Part shown: positions 42,860-52,290 of the stretch, piece by piece
How positions within the stretch are numbered: position 1 is the first letter of the stretch
How the letters are laid out: each line of letters opens with the position of its first letter
Assembly (NCBI GenBank): GCA_017624675.1
Contig: JAGAMO010000009.1
Location: 1-64,000 of the forward strand
Reading direction: 5' to 3'
Source of the DNA: Clostridia bacterium
GTDB lineage: Bacteria > Bacillota > Clostridia > Oscillospirales > Acutalibacteraceae
Length of the DNA stretch: 64,000 nucleotides
The notes under the pieces: model-generated
Told to the model about the DNA's origin: nothing
Databases searched by the model: none
What the model saw: only the letters and a program-made list of their open reading frames with translations
Translations under genes and position numbers: made by a program

Positions 42860-43685
42860 GTTGTAAAGGCTCGGCTTTGTCGGTAGCTTCTTTTTTTATG
42901 CGTATTTTGTATTCGGTGTATTTTTCGCTTTCGCTTTTCTTGAAATTAACCTTAATACCGCTAGATTTGAGCGTATCTATTAGTTTTGTAAGACTATTCG
43001 AAAAAATTCTAGGGTCGGTTATAACCCCTTTTTTGTTTGACTTTTCTTGGGGTTTTTCTTCGCATTTAAAGGGCGGATTTAAAATTTTAAATATGTAATC
43101 TTCTGCCTGCCCCACACTTAGTTTTTGGTCAATTATGGTGTTGAGTGCTTCGGCTCGGCCCTCTTTAGGAAGTCTGAGCAGTGCTCTTGCGTGGTCTTCG
43201 GTCAAATCCGCCTCGGTTATGCGGTTTATTAGCCTTTCTTCAAGACGAAGCAGCTGGAGTTTCGAAAAAAGGGTCGTTTGTGAAACACCCAAATGAGATG
43301 CCACCGTCGACAAGCTCATACCCTTTGCAGAAATTAGGCGGTTTATTGCCCTTGCTTCGTCAAAAAAAGAGAGTCGACTGCTTTGCAAGTTCTCAGTTAG
43401 AGAATACAGCAAAGCGGTATTATCGTCAGCATTATGTACAACACAAGGCACACGCCTGAGCCCTGCCATTAAAGAGGCATTTAGTCGGCGACCCCCTGAT
43501 ATAAGTTCATATTTTCCTTTTTTAATTTTCCTAACCAAAATAGGCTGAAGTACTCCGCTTGCAGAAATACTGTCCCTTAAAAGCTGTAGTTCGTTTTCTT
43601 TAAAATCGGTCCTGATGGTAGCGGACGGTTTTTTTATCTCCCTTGGGTTTAACATCCTGATTCGCTTTTCGCCGATTGTATGCAT
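42843..43685 (-). CDS. ParB/Noc-like DNA-binding protein
   Basis: The 280-residue protein starts at the ATG at 43685. It has the ParB N-terminal domain (LQPILVRKIKKGKYELISGGRRLNASL, where the motif is GGRR instead of GERR), then a helix-turn-helix (SLSTVASHLGVSQTTLFSKLQLL) and a variable C-terminus. Position downstream of rsmG is where Bacillus and Clostridia carry noc. It probably acts in nucleoid occlusion or chromosome segregation. No parS-like site was identified in the window. Confidence 0.8.
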   Translation of the reverse strand: MHTIGEKRIRMLNPREIKKPSATIRTDFKENELQLLRDSISASGVLQPILVRKIKKGKYELISGGRRLNASLMAGLRRVPCVVHNADDNTALLYSLTENLQSSRLSFFDEARAINRLISAKGMSLSTVASHLGVSQTTLFSKLQLLRLEERLINRITEADLTEDHARALLRLPKEGRAEALNTIIDQKLSVGQAEDYIFKILNPPFKCEEKPQEKSNKKGVITDPRIFSNSLTKLIDTLKSSGIKVNFKKSESEKYTEYKIRIKKEATDKAEPLQLKLCQ

Positions 43686-43773
43686 TAAATCCCTGCCCTT
43701 CAATAAATATTATCCTTTAAGATACTCAAAAAGTAAAGAAATTTCGGTCGCCCAAATTCGGCAAATAAAAAGA

Positions 43774-43802
43774 AAAACGGCCCTTTTACAAGGGTCGTTT
43801 TG
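43774..43802 (-). terminator. Terminator of rsmG
   Basis: AAAACGGCCCTT pairs with AAGGGTCGTTTT (loop TTAC) with a T-rich tract on the minus strand. It overlaps the last codons of rsmG. Confidence 0.7.
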
Positions 43803-44505
43803 AAATATCAGAGGGTTTTCGGGGATATTTTGACGGGGTTTGCGATATTTTTTTACACAAAACAAAGGCTCTTTTCTCGTCCCCCGTTAAGGTTTCGGTA
43901 AAAATTTGAGGTTTGCCGCCGCCCAACACCTTAAGAGCGTTATCACAAGCCTTTAGCTCCTCCTCCACAGAGGGACCTTTCATACCCACAAACATACCGC
44001 CGTTTTTAGCGAGAGGCAGACAATATTCCAAAAGCACAGGCATTGAAGCCACCGCACGGGCGGTTACAATTTGGAAATTTTCGCGGTAAAGTGGGTTTTT
44101 ACCCGCATCCTCGGCACGGGAGTGAACGGTTTTTATGCCTTTAAGACCTAAAGCAGAAATAACCTCGTTTAGGAAGACCAGACGTTTGTTTAAACTGTCA
44201 ATTAAAGTTACCTCTAAATCGGGACGAACAATTTTAAGCACCATACCGGGGAAACCCGCACCTGTACCCACATCGGCAACAGTAGCATTTTCGGGAATAT
44301 CCACATTTTTAAAGAACAAAATGCAGTCATAAAAATGCTTAAAAAGCACCTCCTCGGGCTCTTTAATAGCCGTTAAATTCATTTTTTCGTTCCACTCTAA
44401 AAGCATGTTGCCGTAGAGATTCAGTCGATTTTTTATCTCATCGGTAATCTCCACACCAAACTCACTGCAAAGAGGGGCAATTTTTTCAATGCCAAAATCA
44501 ATCAT
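43786..44505 (-). CDS. rsmG: 16S rRNA (guanine-N7)-methyltransferase (G527)
   Basis: The 239-residue enzyme has the SAM motif VADVGTGAGFPGMVLKI near residue 70 and the RsmG pattern NLTAIKEPEEVLFKHFYDC near residue 43. It methylates G527 of 16S rRNA; loss gives low-level streptomycin resistance. It overlaps the end of trmB by 8 nt and belongs to a long minus-strand gene run. Confidence 0.93.
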   Translation of the reverse strand: MIDFGIEKIAPLCSEFGVEITDEIKNRLNLYGNMLLEWNEKMNLTAIKEPEEVLFKHFYDCILFFKNVDIPENATVADVGTGAGFPGMVLKIVRPDLEVTLIDSLNKRLVFLNEVISALGLKGIKTVHSRAEDAGKNPLYRENFQIVTARAVASMPVLLEYCLPLAKNGGMFVGMKGPSVEEELKACDNALKVLGGGKPQIFTETLTGDEKRAFVLCKKISQTPSKYPRKPSDISKRPL

Positions 44506-45172
44506 TCACATAAGCCTCCAACCTATAAATCGGGAAACCCATTGAAGAGAATTTCGCCTCATATTCGGTCATAATGTTTCCTTCAAAATCACTTTTGTGA
44601 AGGTCGAGAGAAACATTTTTTAGAGCAAAACCGCTTTTGCTAAAGCACTCCAGTGAAAATTCAAAAAAGTGCATATTATCGGTCTTCTGATGAATTTCAC
44701 CACCCTCAACCATCAGTCTCTTATAAATTTCTAAAAAACGGGGATGGGTCAGGCGGTGGGTAGCATAACCTGATTTCGGGAAAGGGCATGAGAAATTAAG
44801 AAAGATTTTCTCAACGCTTTTTTCTTTCAAAAACTTTTCAAGATACTCGGCACCGCATTTTATGAATCTTAGGTTATTAATACCCTCAGCCTTAGCCATT
44901 TCACAGCCGACAGTTATAACATTTCCGCTTTTTTCAACCGCAATAAGGTTGATTTCGGGGTGAGACTTTGCATACTCACAAGCAAATCTTCCCTTGCCGC
45001 AGCCAATTTCCAAATGAATAGGTTTATCATTTCCAAACCAGTTTTCTAAATCTATATAATCCTTTTTCTCAATTGCGGTGTTAAAGTTTCTGTCTTCAAA
45101 ATCGCTAATATACAAAATATCCGAAACTGCTTCAAGGCGTTTATCAAGATATTTTTTCTTTCTCATTCTCAT
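44498..45172 (-). CDS. trmB: tRNA (guanine-N7)-methyltransferase (G46)
   Basis: The 224-residue enzyme has the TrmB motif LEIGCGKGRFACEYA near residue 54 and FLNFSCPFPKSGYATHRLTH near 124. It methylates G46 in the variable loop of tRNAs. It starts at an ATG behind GGAG and overlaps the upstream WYL regulator by 4 nt. Confidence 0.92.
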   Translation of the reverse strand: MRMRKKKYLDKRLEAVSDILYISDFEDRNFNTAIEKKDYIDLENWFGNDKPIHLEIGCGKGRFACEYAKSHPEINLIAVEKSGNVITVGCEMAKAEGINNLRFIKCGAEYLEKFLKEKSVEKIFLNFSCPFPKSGYATHRLTHPRFLEIYKRLMVEGGEIHQKTDNMHFFEFSLECFSKSGFALKNVSLDLHKSDFEGNIMTEYEAKFSSMGFPIYRLEAYVND

Positions 45173-46167
45173 TGATAATTCTCCAATACTGTCTTTGCTC
45201 TTTCTTTTACTTTTTCTACAAGGCTTTCGGGCTTTAATGCCTTAACATTTTCGCCGTAATTAATAATCCAAGTAACCAAGGCATCACTTATTACCAAATC
45301 GGTTTTAAATTTAAAGCCGTCAGCATCACTACCCGTTATAAAAATATTCTCGCCAAAGCGGTCAAGAATAGGCTCGGTGATTTTACTGTCACACCAGAGT
45401 TCTACTGTCTGGGTTTCGCCCGTGTGCATACCGAAAAGTCGCTTTGCGTAATCGCTTGTGTCAAAACTTTCCTTGTAATCACTAACCTCGCTGAAATGAC
45501 GGGCAGTTTTTTCTAAAACCTCTACTGAATGTATTCTGTCGAGCCTCAAATGAATTAAATTATCATACTTTTCATAGTTGCCGATTAGATAATAGTGGTC
45601 GTCCTGCCAACAAAGGGCATAGGGGTTTAAGGTCATTTCCTTGACATCGCCCTTAACATTACCGCTCTTATCAAATTTTCTTTGTATGTATTTAATTTTA
45701 ATCTGTTTTGCAGACTCGATAGCAAGGCTAATTTTATCAATATTATAATAAATTTCCTCGTTACCGCTCTTTTCGCCTGAGGAAAAGAAAATTCGGTCCT
45801 CTCGGCGTTTTGTTTGGTTAACGCTAAGCATTGAGTGAAGCTTGGATAAAAGCTCTCTCGTTTTTTTAGCGCTTATGAACTTTGCCGACCTTACTGCATC
45901 GCAAAGAAGATAAATTTCGGGGATTTCAAACTCCCGTTCTCCTATAAACCAGCCAACCCTTGGACTGTCGGTCTTAATAATATCACATCCGTAAAACTCT
46001 AAAGAGGCGATATCGTCATATATAGATTTTCGCTCAGCATCTATCCCCTCTTTTTCTAAAAGTTCTACAATTTGAGAGGCATTTAAGGGGTGCTCCTCAT
46101 CGCTGTGCTTTTTTAAAATATCAAGCACATAAAGTACCTTTAATTTTTGGTTTGAGAGTTTAGCCAT
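45169..46167 (-). CDS. WYL-domain transcriptional regulator
   Basis: The 332-residue protein has an N-terminal winged helix (KLKVLYVLDILKKHSDEEH, then ERKSIYDDIASLE) and a WYL domain (NPYALCWQDDHYYLIGNYEK near residue 180) followed by a C-terminal WCX-like domain. WYL proteins sense ligands or nucleic acids and often regulate DNA damage or defence genes. Here it sits in a housekeeping run between rnmV and trmB, so its targets are unknown. Confidence 0.85.
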   Translation of the reverse strand: MAKLSNQKLKVLYVLDILKKHSDEEHPLNASQIVELLEKEGIDAERKSIYDDIASLEFYGCDIIKTDSPRVGWFIGEREFEIPEIYLLCDAVRSAKFISAKKTRELLSKLHSMLSVNQTKRREDRIFFSSGEKSGNEEIYYNIDKISLAIESAKQIKIKYIQRKFDKSGNVKGDVKEMTLNPYALCWQDDHYYLIGNYEKYDNLIHLRLDRIHSVEVLEKTARHFSEVSDYKESFDTSDYAKRLFGMHTGETQTVELWCDSKITEPILDRFGENIFITGSDADGFKFKTDLVISDALVTWIINYGENVKALKPESLVEKVKERAKTVLENYQ

Positions 46168-46751
46168 TCCTTTGTTACCTCACAAAATTCCTCATAATCC
46201 ATAATAGTGTTGATAATATCAAGCATAGCGTTGGGGCTTAAATTTTCGGGCAAATCTATCTTCTTTAAAAAGACTTTTCGCCTTTCCTTACTGCCGCTTC
46301 CGCCCGAAAGACCCCTTAAAAACATGTCGGTTTTGGTAATTTTTCTTTTGCTCTCAGGCTTTTCCTCGCCCACAACACCGCTTTTTTCCAAAGCCTTGAT
46401 TATAACACCAGGCGTCATACCCTCAAGACCCAAAAGTCCCTCTTTCGAGCCTTTTGCTTTTCTCTTTTCTTTGCCTTTGATTTGAGGAATATAAACATTT
46501 GTAATAGAACTTTCGCCAACGATATTTTTAATATACGCCCTTATCATATTACCAGCCGAGTCACTGTCGGTAATTACAATAACGCCGTATTTTTCGGCCA
46601 ACATTCTAATCATTTGGCACTTTTCTTTATCCTTAAAAAGAGAAAAGCCGTTAGTTGGAATAATCAGCGCATCTATTACATTTTCAAGGGTTTTTTTATC
46701 GTATTTTCCCTCAACAATTACGGGACTTTTAAGACTAATCAAGGGCTTCAC
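46140..46751 (-). CDS. rnmV: Ribonuclease M5
   Basis: The 203-residue Toprim-domain protein has PVIVEGKYDKKTLENV at the start and the metal-binding DSDSAG motif near residue 60. RNase M5 matures 5S rRNA in Gram-positives. It overlaps the WYL regulator by 28 nt and the holA gene by 17 nt. A primase-like relative is less likely given the length. Confidence 0.9.
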   Translation of the reverse strand: MKPLISLKSPVIVEGKYDKKTLENVIDALIIPTNGFSLFKDKEKCQMIRMLAEKYGVIVITDSDSAGNMIRAYIKNIVGESSITNVYIPQIKGKEKRKAKGSKEGLLGLEGMTPGVIIKALEKSGVVGEEKPESKRKITKTDMFLRGLSGGSGSKERRKVFLKKIDLPENLSPNAMLDIINTIMDYEEFCEVTKEWLNSQTKN

Positions 46752-47787
46752 CCTTTGAAATAATATATATGAGTTTAATAATCATTTCTTCAAGCAAAAG
46801 TCTCTCATTTGCCGAGAAGGATTTTAACGCCTTGTCGGTTGCAACCAAAGTATCTAAGCAAAGTTTGGTCTTTTTAAAGTCCATTTTGCCAAGCTTTTGG
46901 AAAGCCTTTTCAACTGCAAACGAGCGGGTTTTATAGCCAAAAGCATCTGCTGTTTCTTTAATTCCAAGTCCCTTTTGTTTGGCACAAAGGGCTCTGTAAA
47001 TATCCACAAACACCGCACTTACATTGAATAAAATTGTCATCGGTTTGGTTTTCAAGAACAAAAGCTCGTCTAACATTTTAAGGGCTTTTGTGGAATCACA
47101 GGCAAAAATCAAATCAGAAAGCTTGAAAATATTTGCTTCAACGGTTGGGGTGCAAACCTCGTCAATATGAGCCTTGCTAACCGCTGACTCGCCCACAAAG
47201 GCGCAAAGCTTTTCAAGTTCTCCGCTTAAAAGGTTAATGTCCTCGCCACAGGTTTCAACCAGATAATTTCCCGCAGCTAAATCCATTTTTGTGCCTCTTT
47301 TTAAAGCACCTTGGCAAAGCATTTTCACAAGCTCGGCACGGGTTCTGTGTTTAAGCTCAACCGCCATTCCGCCGTTTTTTTCACAAGCAGAAACTAATTT
47401 TTTAAATTTGGCACCCTTTTTTAAATCTATTTCAATACCGTCAAAATACAAAATAAAGGTGGTTTCCTCGGGGGTTTCTAAAATCAGGGTTAAAAGCTTT
47501 TCAAAATCAGAATCAGAACAGTGCTTAAAATCATAGTCGTTTAAAATAACGCACTTGCGGTCGCTCATCATAGGCATTTGCATAACACTGTCATAAACCT
47601 CTTGCAAATTGCATTGAGCGGTGAATTTACTGTAATTAAAAATATCATCCTTATCGGCAATGCTTTTGCTTATCTTTTCAAGATAAAGAGTTTTCAAATA
47701 TGCGTCTTCCCCAACCAAAATATAAACCGGAAGCAATTTCCCCGATTTTAAATTTTCTTTTAGTGCGTTTTCAAGAACGACTGCCAT
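46735..47787 (-). CDS. holA: DNA polymerase III delta subunit
   Basis: The ATG at 47787 (MAVVLENALK) is preferred to a TTG three codons upstream. The 350-residue protein follows the HolA pattern: PVYILVGEDAYLKTLYL, then the CGEDINLLSGELEKL region near residue 185 and a helical C-terminus. It opens the sliding clamp as part of the clamp loader. It overlaps comEC by 28 nt, an arrangement common in Firmicutes. Confidence 0.9.
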   Translation of the reverse strand: MAVVLENALKENLKSGKLLPVYILVGEDAYLKTLYLEKISKSIADKDDIFNYSKFTAQCNLQEVYDSVMQMPMMSDRKCVILNDYDFKHCSDSDFEKLLTLILETPEETTFILYFDGIEIDLKKGAKFKKLVSACEKNGGMAVELKHRTRAELVKMLCQGALKRGTKMDLAAGNYLVETCGEDINLLSGELEKLCAFVGESAVSKAHIDEVCTPTVEANIFKLSDLIFACDSTKALKMLDELLFLKTKPMTILFNVSAVFVDIYRALCAKQKGLGIKETADAFGYKTRSFAVEKAFQKLGKMDFKKTKLCLDTLVATDKALKSFSANERLLLEEMIIKLIYIISKGEALD

Positions 47788-49271
47788 TTTCGCCAATTTC
47801 CCCCTTCCTTTAAAATCTTTTCATTCATTTCTTTTAATTTTAACATATCCTGTCTTTTTTTACAAGTCAGCAAAACCTCAAAAACAACTAAAATAACTAA
47901 AACTGCAACATAAGACACAAATGGCGGCAGTCTTGTCACCGCAAAAGACCTTGTTCCCAAATAATTTATAACCGAGTTTATATATTTCACGCCATAATCC
48001 ACAAACCCCAATAAGACCGATGCCATAAAGGGAAATATAATACTTAAAATCAAAGCCACTACAGAAGCCGACAAAATAATTGTTACGGGAAAGGATATTA
48101 AAAGGTTAGTAAAAACCGACATATTAGAAACATACCCAAAAACATAAATTGTTATAGGAAGTGTTAAAAGCATTGCCGAAAGGGAGAGTATTGTTGTCTC
48201 TATTATGTATTTGGGGATTTTCTTATTTATATCAAGGTGTTTGCAAATCGGCAAAGCCACCGCCAAAATTCCCAAAGTCGAGAGTACCGACAGTTGAAAT
48301 CCAATGTTAAACACCGTAAACGGAGAAGAAATTAAAATAAATGTAACCGCACCGCCCAAAGCATTCTCGCCCGAATAGGGTCTGTTAAGTAAAAGTCCCA
48401 AAGCCATTATGATATATGTAATACCCGCTCTTAAAATAGAGTTTGTAAAACCGCAAACAGCACACATAATTATAACAGTGCAGAACATAATAAAGGCTTT
48501 AAAATAAGGTTTATAAACCGTCTTTTCAATTATTTTAAGTATGAGAGACACTATTATACTTAAATGCATACCAGAAACCACCATTACGTGAGCTACACCA
48601 GATGCTTTAATATTATCGTAAAATCTGTCCTCAAGATAAGAGCGGTCGCCAGAAACCAAGGCACAAACAGTAGCGGCAGATTCTTTGGACATATTTTCAA
48701 AAACAGTTTTCGCCACATAGTTTCTTATTTTATTAACAGCTTTAGATATATTATCGGTCGTATCTAACTTTTTAAATTCTTCAATATTTCCCGAAATGTA
48801 AATTTTATTTCCAAAGTTTGAAGCTTTATAATCTTCGTCTAGTTCACTTAAAGAGATTTGCGCATACAGTATATCGCCCAACGAAAAATTTAAGGGTGTG
48901 TGCCATAAAGATATTTTAGTGCCTTTTGGTAAAGTTTCACTTTTTACAACCTCAAAGGTGCTTCGGTAAAAGCCTTCGCTCTTATAGGTTGTGCTTTCAA
49001 AGGATATATAAGCGTTGATATTACTATCTGCCATACTTTCTAATTTTTCTGCCTTTTTAAGATTAGAAAAACAGCTTATACACATAACAACAAGCAGTAT
49101 CCACACAACCGTGAAAACCGCTTGTTTCTTAAAGAGGCTAAAAATTAAAAATACTGCAAACAACAAAAGGCACAAAGCCAAAGCCCAAAAAGAATAAAAA
49201 CCGCAGACAGCCGAAATTACACAGCCGACCGCGGAAATTAGCATTGGTCTTTTTCTTAAATAATCTATCAA
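47760..49271 (-). CDS. comEC: ComEC/Rec2-type DNA uptake channel, short form
   Basis: The 503-residue membrane protein has the ComEC OB-like N-terminal part and the competence domain (HVMVVSGMHLSII near residue 231). It lacks the usual C-terminal metallo-beta-lactamase-like nuclease domain, so it is a truncated type. It starts at a TTG behind GAGG, since no ATG is well placed. It lies just upstream of holA, the standard comEC-holA order. Confidence 0.85.
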   Translation of the reverse strand: MIDYLRKRPMLISAVGCVISAVCGFYSFWALALCLLLFAVFLIFSLFKKQAVFTVVWILLVVMCISCFSNLKKAEKLESMADSNINAYISFESTTYKSEGFYRSTFEVVKSETLPKGTKISLWHTPLNFSLGDILYAQISLSELDEDYKASNFGNKIYISGNIEEFKKLDTTDNISKAVNKIRNYVAKTVFENMSKESAATVCALVSGDRSYLEDRFYDNIKASGVAHVMVVSGMHLSIIVSLILKIIEKTVYKPYFKAFIMFCTVIIMCAVCGFTNSILRAGITYIIMALGLLLNRPYSGENALGGAVTFILISSPFTVFNIGFQLSVLSTLGILAVALPICKHLDINKKIPKYIIETTILSLSAMLLTLPITIYVFGYVSNMSVFTNLLISFPVTIILSASVVALILSIIFPFMASVLLGFVDYGVKYINSVINYLGTRSFAVTRLPPFVSYVAVLVILVVFEVLLTCKKRQDMLKLKEMNEKILKEGGNWRKWQSFLKTH

Positions 49272-49284
49272 ACTAAATCCTCGA

Positions 49285-49791
49285 TTACTTAAAAATTTTA
49301 TACTTTTTGATTATATAATAGAAAGGTATACCAAAGCAAAGACAGACAATAGTTTGACCGAGTCCAACCTCAAAAGCGGAAATTAAAAATCCCCACAAAA
49401 AATTCTTCGACTCAAGATAGAAAACTGCAATTTCAAACCCTATAACCACTGCATTTATGATAACTGGGGGTAAAAATGCAAATATTGGAAGTCCTTTCAC
49501 ACATTTATCTCTAAGCACTCTTGTAAGTCCTGCTGCAAAAAATGTTGCAAGGGTGCCAAAAAGCAAATCAGCAATATTAAATGAGCCTATATTTGAAATA
49601 AAACAACCCACTGTAAGACCGGGCACAGCGGCAGGTGTGAAAATAGGAAGTATGGTTAAAACCTCCGAAATCCTAAGCTGTATAGGGCCGTAAGCCAACC
49701 CAAAAATATTACATAAATATGTAAGGGTTGCATAAAGGGTAGCAATAACCGCCCCTGTTACTATGTATTTGATTTGTTGTTTGCGTTCCAT
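49285..49791 (-). CDS. queT: QueT-type ECF transporter substrate-binding component
   Basis: The 168-residue membrane protein has about five helices and the QueT pattern (VIATLYATLTYL, then FGLAYGPIQLRISEVLTILPIF). QueT components bring in queuosine precursors with a shared energy-coupling module. The gene begins 1 nt after rnhA ends, with no space for its own preQ1 riboswitch. Confidence 0.85.
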   Translation of the reverse strand: MERKQQIKYIVTGAVIATLYATLTYLCNIFGLAYGPIQLRISEVLTILPIFTPAAVPGLTVGCFISNIGSFNIADLLFGTLATFFAAGLTRVLRDKCVKGLPIFAFLPPVIINAVVIGFEIAVFYLESKNFLWGFLISAFEVGLGQTIVCLCFGIPFYYIIKKYKIFK

Positions 49792-49792
49792 T

Positions 49793-50236
49793 TTATTTTT
49801 CCTTTAATTTTGTATAAAATTCAACTGCAAGGCGGTCGCATCTCTCATTTTCGGGGTGCCCCGCGTGACCTTTAACCCAACAAATCTCAACCTTGTGAAT
49901 TTCTAAAAGGTCTAAAAGTTTCTCCCACAAATCTGGGTTAAGCGCGGGTTTTTTGTCCGCCTTTCGCCATCCATTTCTACGCCAAGACTCTGCCCAGCCT
50001 TTTGAAATACCGTCAGCCACATATTTAGAGTCGGTTGTGAGTACAACCTCACAAGGCTCTTTTAAAGCCGAAAGACCCATTATAACCGCCGTTAATTCCA
50101 TTCGGTTGTTGGTGGTTTGCTCTTCGCCGCCCGAAAGCTCTTTTTCCATCTTTCCAAAACGAAGAATTGCACCCCAACCGCCGGCACCTGGGTTTCCTGA
50201 ACAGGCGCCGTCAGTAAAAAGTTCTACCCTTTTCAT
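49793..50236 (-). CDS. rnhA: Ribonuclease HI
   Basis: The 147-residue enzyme has [17 protein letters not shown] with the first catalytic Asp, then Glu48 in [15 protein letters not shown] with Asp near residue 69, and a C-terminal [12 protein letters not shown] containing His and Asp. It removes RNA from RNA-DNA hybrids. It lies between lexA and queT on the same strand. Confidence 0.95.
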   Translation of the reverse strand: MKRVELFTDGACSGNPGAGGWGAILRFGKMEKELSGGEEQTTNNRMELTAVIMGLSALKEPCEVVLTTDSKYVADGISKGWAESWRRNGWRKADKKPALNPDLWEKLLDLLEIHKVEICWVKGHAGHPENERCDRLAVEFYTKLKEK

Positions 50237-50239
50237 AGT

Positions 50240-50830
50240 TTAATTATAACTCCTATAACTTCCTATAACCTTACCTAAAATCATTGGGTCTTCAGGGTAT
50301 ATAGGTGAAAAATCGGGGTTTTCGGGCATATAAATAATCTTGCCGTCTCGAATTAGCAAACGCTTAACGGTTGCCTCGTCGCCGTCCATACCAACAACAA
50401 TGTCACCGCTTTTGCATGGCTTTGTTTTATCGGCAACGATAATATCGCCGTCTAAAATTCCTGCATCTCTCATACTAAAACCCACAACCTTTAAGGCAAA
50501 AAGACCGTCGGCATTCTTAGATGGATAAGGAATATAATCTTCAATTTCCTCAACCGCCAAAATAGGTTTACCCGCAGTGATTTTGCCAACCAAGGGCACC
50601 ATTGAAGAGGGCGCATCCCCCACAATTCTGATACCTCTTGAATTTTTGCGGTCAACCGAAATGTATCCGTAATCCTCAAGGGCGGTTAAAATGGCGTGAA
50701 CTGTTGAGGTTGAACTGATACCTGTTGCATTGCATATCTCACGCACTGTGGGAGGAATACCCTCGGTGCGTTTTTGAACTAAAAAGTTATATACTAACTG
50801 TTGTTTTTCTTTTAGCGGTGTTTTAGACAC
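50240..50830 (-). CDS. lexA: LexA SOS repressor
   Basis: The GTG at 50830 is preferred, with GGGGGAG 5 nt away, giving 196 residues starting MSKTPLKEKQQ. The protein has the N-terminal winged helix (PPTVREICNATGISSTSTVHAIL), the self-cleavage Ala-Gly in KITAGKP, the catalytic Ser in GFSMRDAGI and Lys in ATVKRL. A GAATATATGTTT sequence (50843-50854 on the minus strand) just ahead of the start resembles the Gram-positive SOS box and may be an autoregulatory site. It is followed by rnhA. Confidence 0.94.
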   Translation of the reverse strand: MSKTPLKEKQQLVYNFLVQKRTEGIPPTVREICNATGISSTSTVHAILTALEDYGYISVDRKNSRGIRIVGDAPSSMVPLVGKITAGKPILAVEEIEDYIPYPSKNADGLFALKVVGFSMRDAGILDGDIIVADKTKPCKSGDIVVGMDGDEATVKRLLIRDGKIIYMPENPDFSPIYPEDPMILGKVIGSYRSYN

Positions 50831-50867
50831 AAAAACTCCCCCAAACATATATTCTTTTTTTATTATA

Positions 50868-51242
50868 TCATTTGCGGTGTTCTTTTGCAACACTTTTGCA
50901 AAAGGTTTGTCTAAGCCCCATAATTATTAAAATGCCGCCAAAAATTTTGCCTAAAAGCCTCGCCGAAAAAAAGGAACTTACCCACAGCCCTAAAACCACT
51001 CCTAAAAGACCGAAAAGTGCAAAAGGAATAACCGTTTTCCATTTTATTTCCTTTTTCAAAGAGTAAATTATAACGGCTATAAGGGAAATTGGAATAAAAA
51101 ATATAAGGTTTATTCCCCCTGCAGTTATGCGGTCGGTATCTGTAAAAAGACTTAGATAAATTATAAGCACTGCGCCTCCGCCTAAACCCATTGACCCCGC
51201 CATTCCCGAAAAAAGCCCTGCTAAAAGGGCGGCGATATTCAT
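50868..51242 (-). CDS. TSUP-family permease, second half-size subunit
   Basis: The 124-residue protein is one TSUP (TauE/SafE) repeat: three to four helices, with GMAGSMGLGGGAVLIIYLSL near the start and a closing helix. A full-length TSUP carrier has two such repeats in one chain. It overlaps the companion half by 4 nt. Together they probably form one sulfonate or anion carrier. Confidence 0.8.
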   Translation of the reverse strand: MNIAALLAGLFSGMAGSMGLGGGAVLIIYLSLFTDTDRITAGGINLIFFIPISLIAVIIYSLKKEIKWKTVIPFALFGLLGVVLGLWVSSFFSARLLGKIFGGILIIMGLRQTFCKSVAKEHRK

Positions 51243-51592
51243 TTAAGCAGCAGGCGGACGCCTGCGTAAATTATAAAAATTCCAAATATCCTTTTAAGCC
51301 ATAAAGTCGATATTTTTTTAAGTATTACCGTCCCTAAAACAGAACCGATAATACCCGTTAAAATGTAAGGTGAAGCATCACTTAAAGTCACCTTGCCTTG
51401 AAAAATATAAAGAGTAGCACTTAAAACGGTAATTGGTAAAATTACCGCCACTGCGTTGGCGTGAGCGTTTTTTTTAGAAAGTCCGCTTTTTTCCAAAAGG
51501 GGCACTGCAATTATTCCACCACCCGCACCGAAAAGACTGTTTAAAGCACCTATTAAAATCCCGCCAAGATACGGGGTAATTTTTCTTTTCAC
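51239..51592 (-). CDS. TSUP-family permease, first half-size subunit
   Basis: The 117-residue protein is a single TSUP repeat with GGILIGALNSLFGAGGGIIAVP near the start and helices at about 50-65, 75-95 and 98-115. The pair looks like a split or ancestral form of a two-repeat permease. It precedes the second half-size subunit with a 4-nt overlap. Confidence 0.8.
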   Translation of the reverse strand: MKRKITPYLGGILIGALNSLFGAGGGIIAVPLLEKSGLSKKNAHANAVAVILPITVLSATLYIFQGKVTLSDASPYILTGIIGSVLGTVILKKISTLWLKRIFGIFIIYAGVRLLLK

Positions 51593-51635
51593 AAAACCAC
51601 CTCACACTTTATCTTTTCCAAAAAAATATTTTCTA

Positions 51636-51664
51636 TTGACAGAAAAAGTATTGGCGGTTAAAAT
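51636..51664 (+). promoter_or_regulatory. Promoter of mntP
   Basis: TTGACA (51636-51641), 17-bp spacer and TAAAAT (51659-51664). The leader is only about 25 nt, so no manganese riboswitch (yybP-ykoY) fits in front of mntP. Confidence 0.65.
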
Positions 51665-51693
51665 GTTAATATATATTTTTAGGGGTGTTATGT

Positions 51694-52257
51694 TTGGGTT
51701 TACTTGAACTGTTTATTTTGGCAGTCGGTCTTTCTATGGACGCTTTTGCTGTTTCAATATGCAAAGGTCTTGCCACCGAAAAGGTTACATTAAAGCATTC
51801 TGCAATAACAGGTGCTTGGTTTGGCGGATTTCAGGCTTTAATGCCACTTATCGGCTTTTTCCTTGGAACATCCTTTGAAAAATATGTTACAAGAATCGAC
51901 CATTGGATAGCATTTATTCTACTTGCCGCCATTGGTTTGAATATGGTAAAAGAAGCCTTTAGCAAGGAGCAAAATGAGGCTGACTGTTCCTTTAGTTTTA
52001 AAACAATGCTTGTAATGGCTGTAGCCACCAGTATTGATGCTTTGGCTGTCGGTATTACTCTAGCACTCTTACCGCAAATCAACATATATGCCGCCGTTTC
52101 GTTCATTGGCGTTATAACATTTATACTATCTGCCATAGGCGTTAGAATAGGCAATATCTTTGGCGGAAAATATAAATCAAAAGCCGAGCTTTTAGGCGGA
52201 GCTATACTTATTATCTTAGGTCTTAAAATTCTTTTAGAACACTTGGAAATTCTATAA
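51694..52257 (+). CDS. mntP: Manganese efflux pump MntP
   Basis: The likely start is the TTG at 51694 behind AGGGG; the frame also has a GTG at 51685. The 187-residue protein has six helices and the DUF204 pattern: [15 protein letters not shown] near the start and [16 protein letters not shown] near residue 111, two related halves. It exports Mn(II). It ends just before a symmetrical terminator shared with the amidohydrolase gene. Confidence 0.92.
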   Translation: MGLLELFILAVGLSMDAFAVSICKGLATEKVTLKHSAITGAWFGGFQALMPLIGFFLGTSFEKYVTRIDHWIAFILLAAIGLNMVKEAFSKEQNEADCSFSFKTMLVMAVATSIDALAVGITLALLPQINIYAAVSFIGVITFILSAIGVRIGNIFGGKYKSKAELLGGAILIILGLKILLEHLEIL

Positions 52258-52290
52258 CAAAAAGACTCAGCCCACAAGCTGAGTCTTTTT
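52258..52290. terminator. Bidirectional terminator
   Basis: AAAAAGACTCAGC pairs with GCTGAGTCTTTTT around a 6-nt loop between convergent mntP and amidohydrolase genes. Confidence 0.88.

Noticed and set aside
49285..49850. preQ1 riboswitch ahead of queT
   Set aside because: The gene begins 1 nt after the end of rnhA, leaving no room for a leader.
51600..51694. Manganese (yybP-ykoY) riboswitch ahead of mntP
   Set aside because: The promoter found at 51636-51664 leaves only about 25 nt of leader, too short for this riboswitch.
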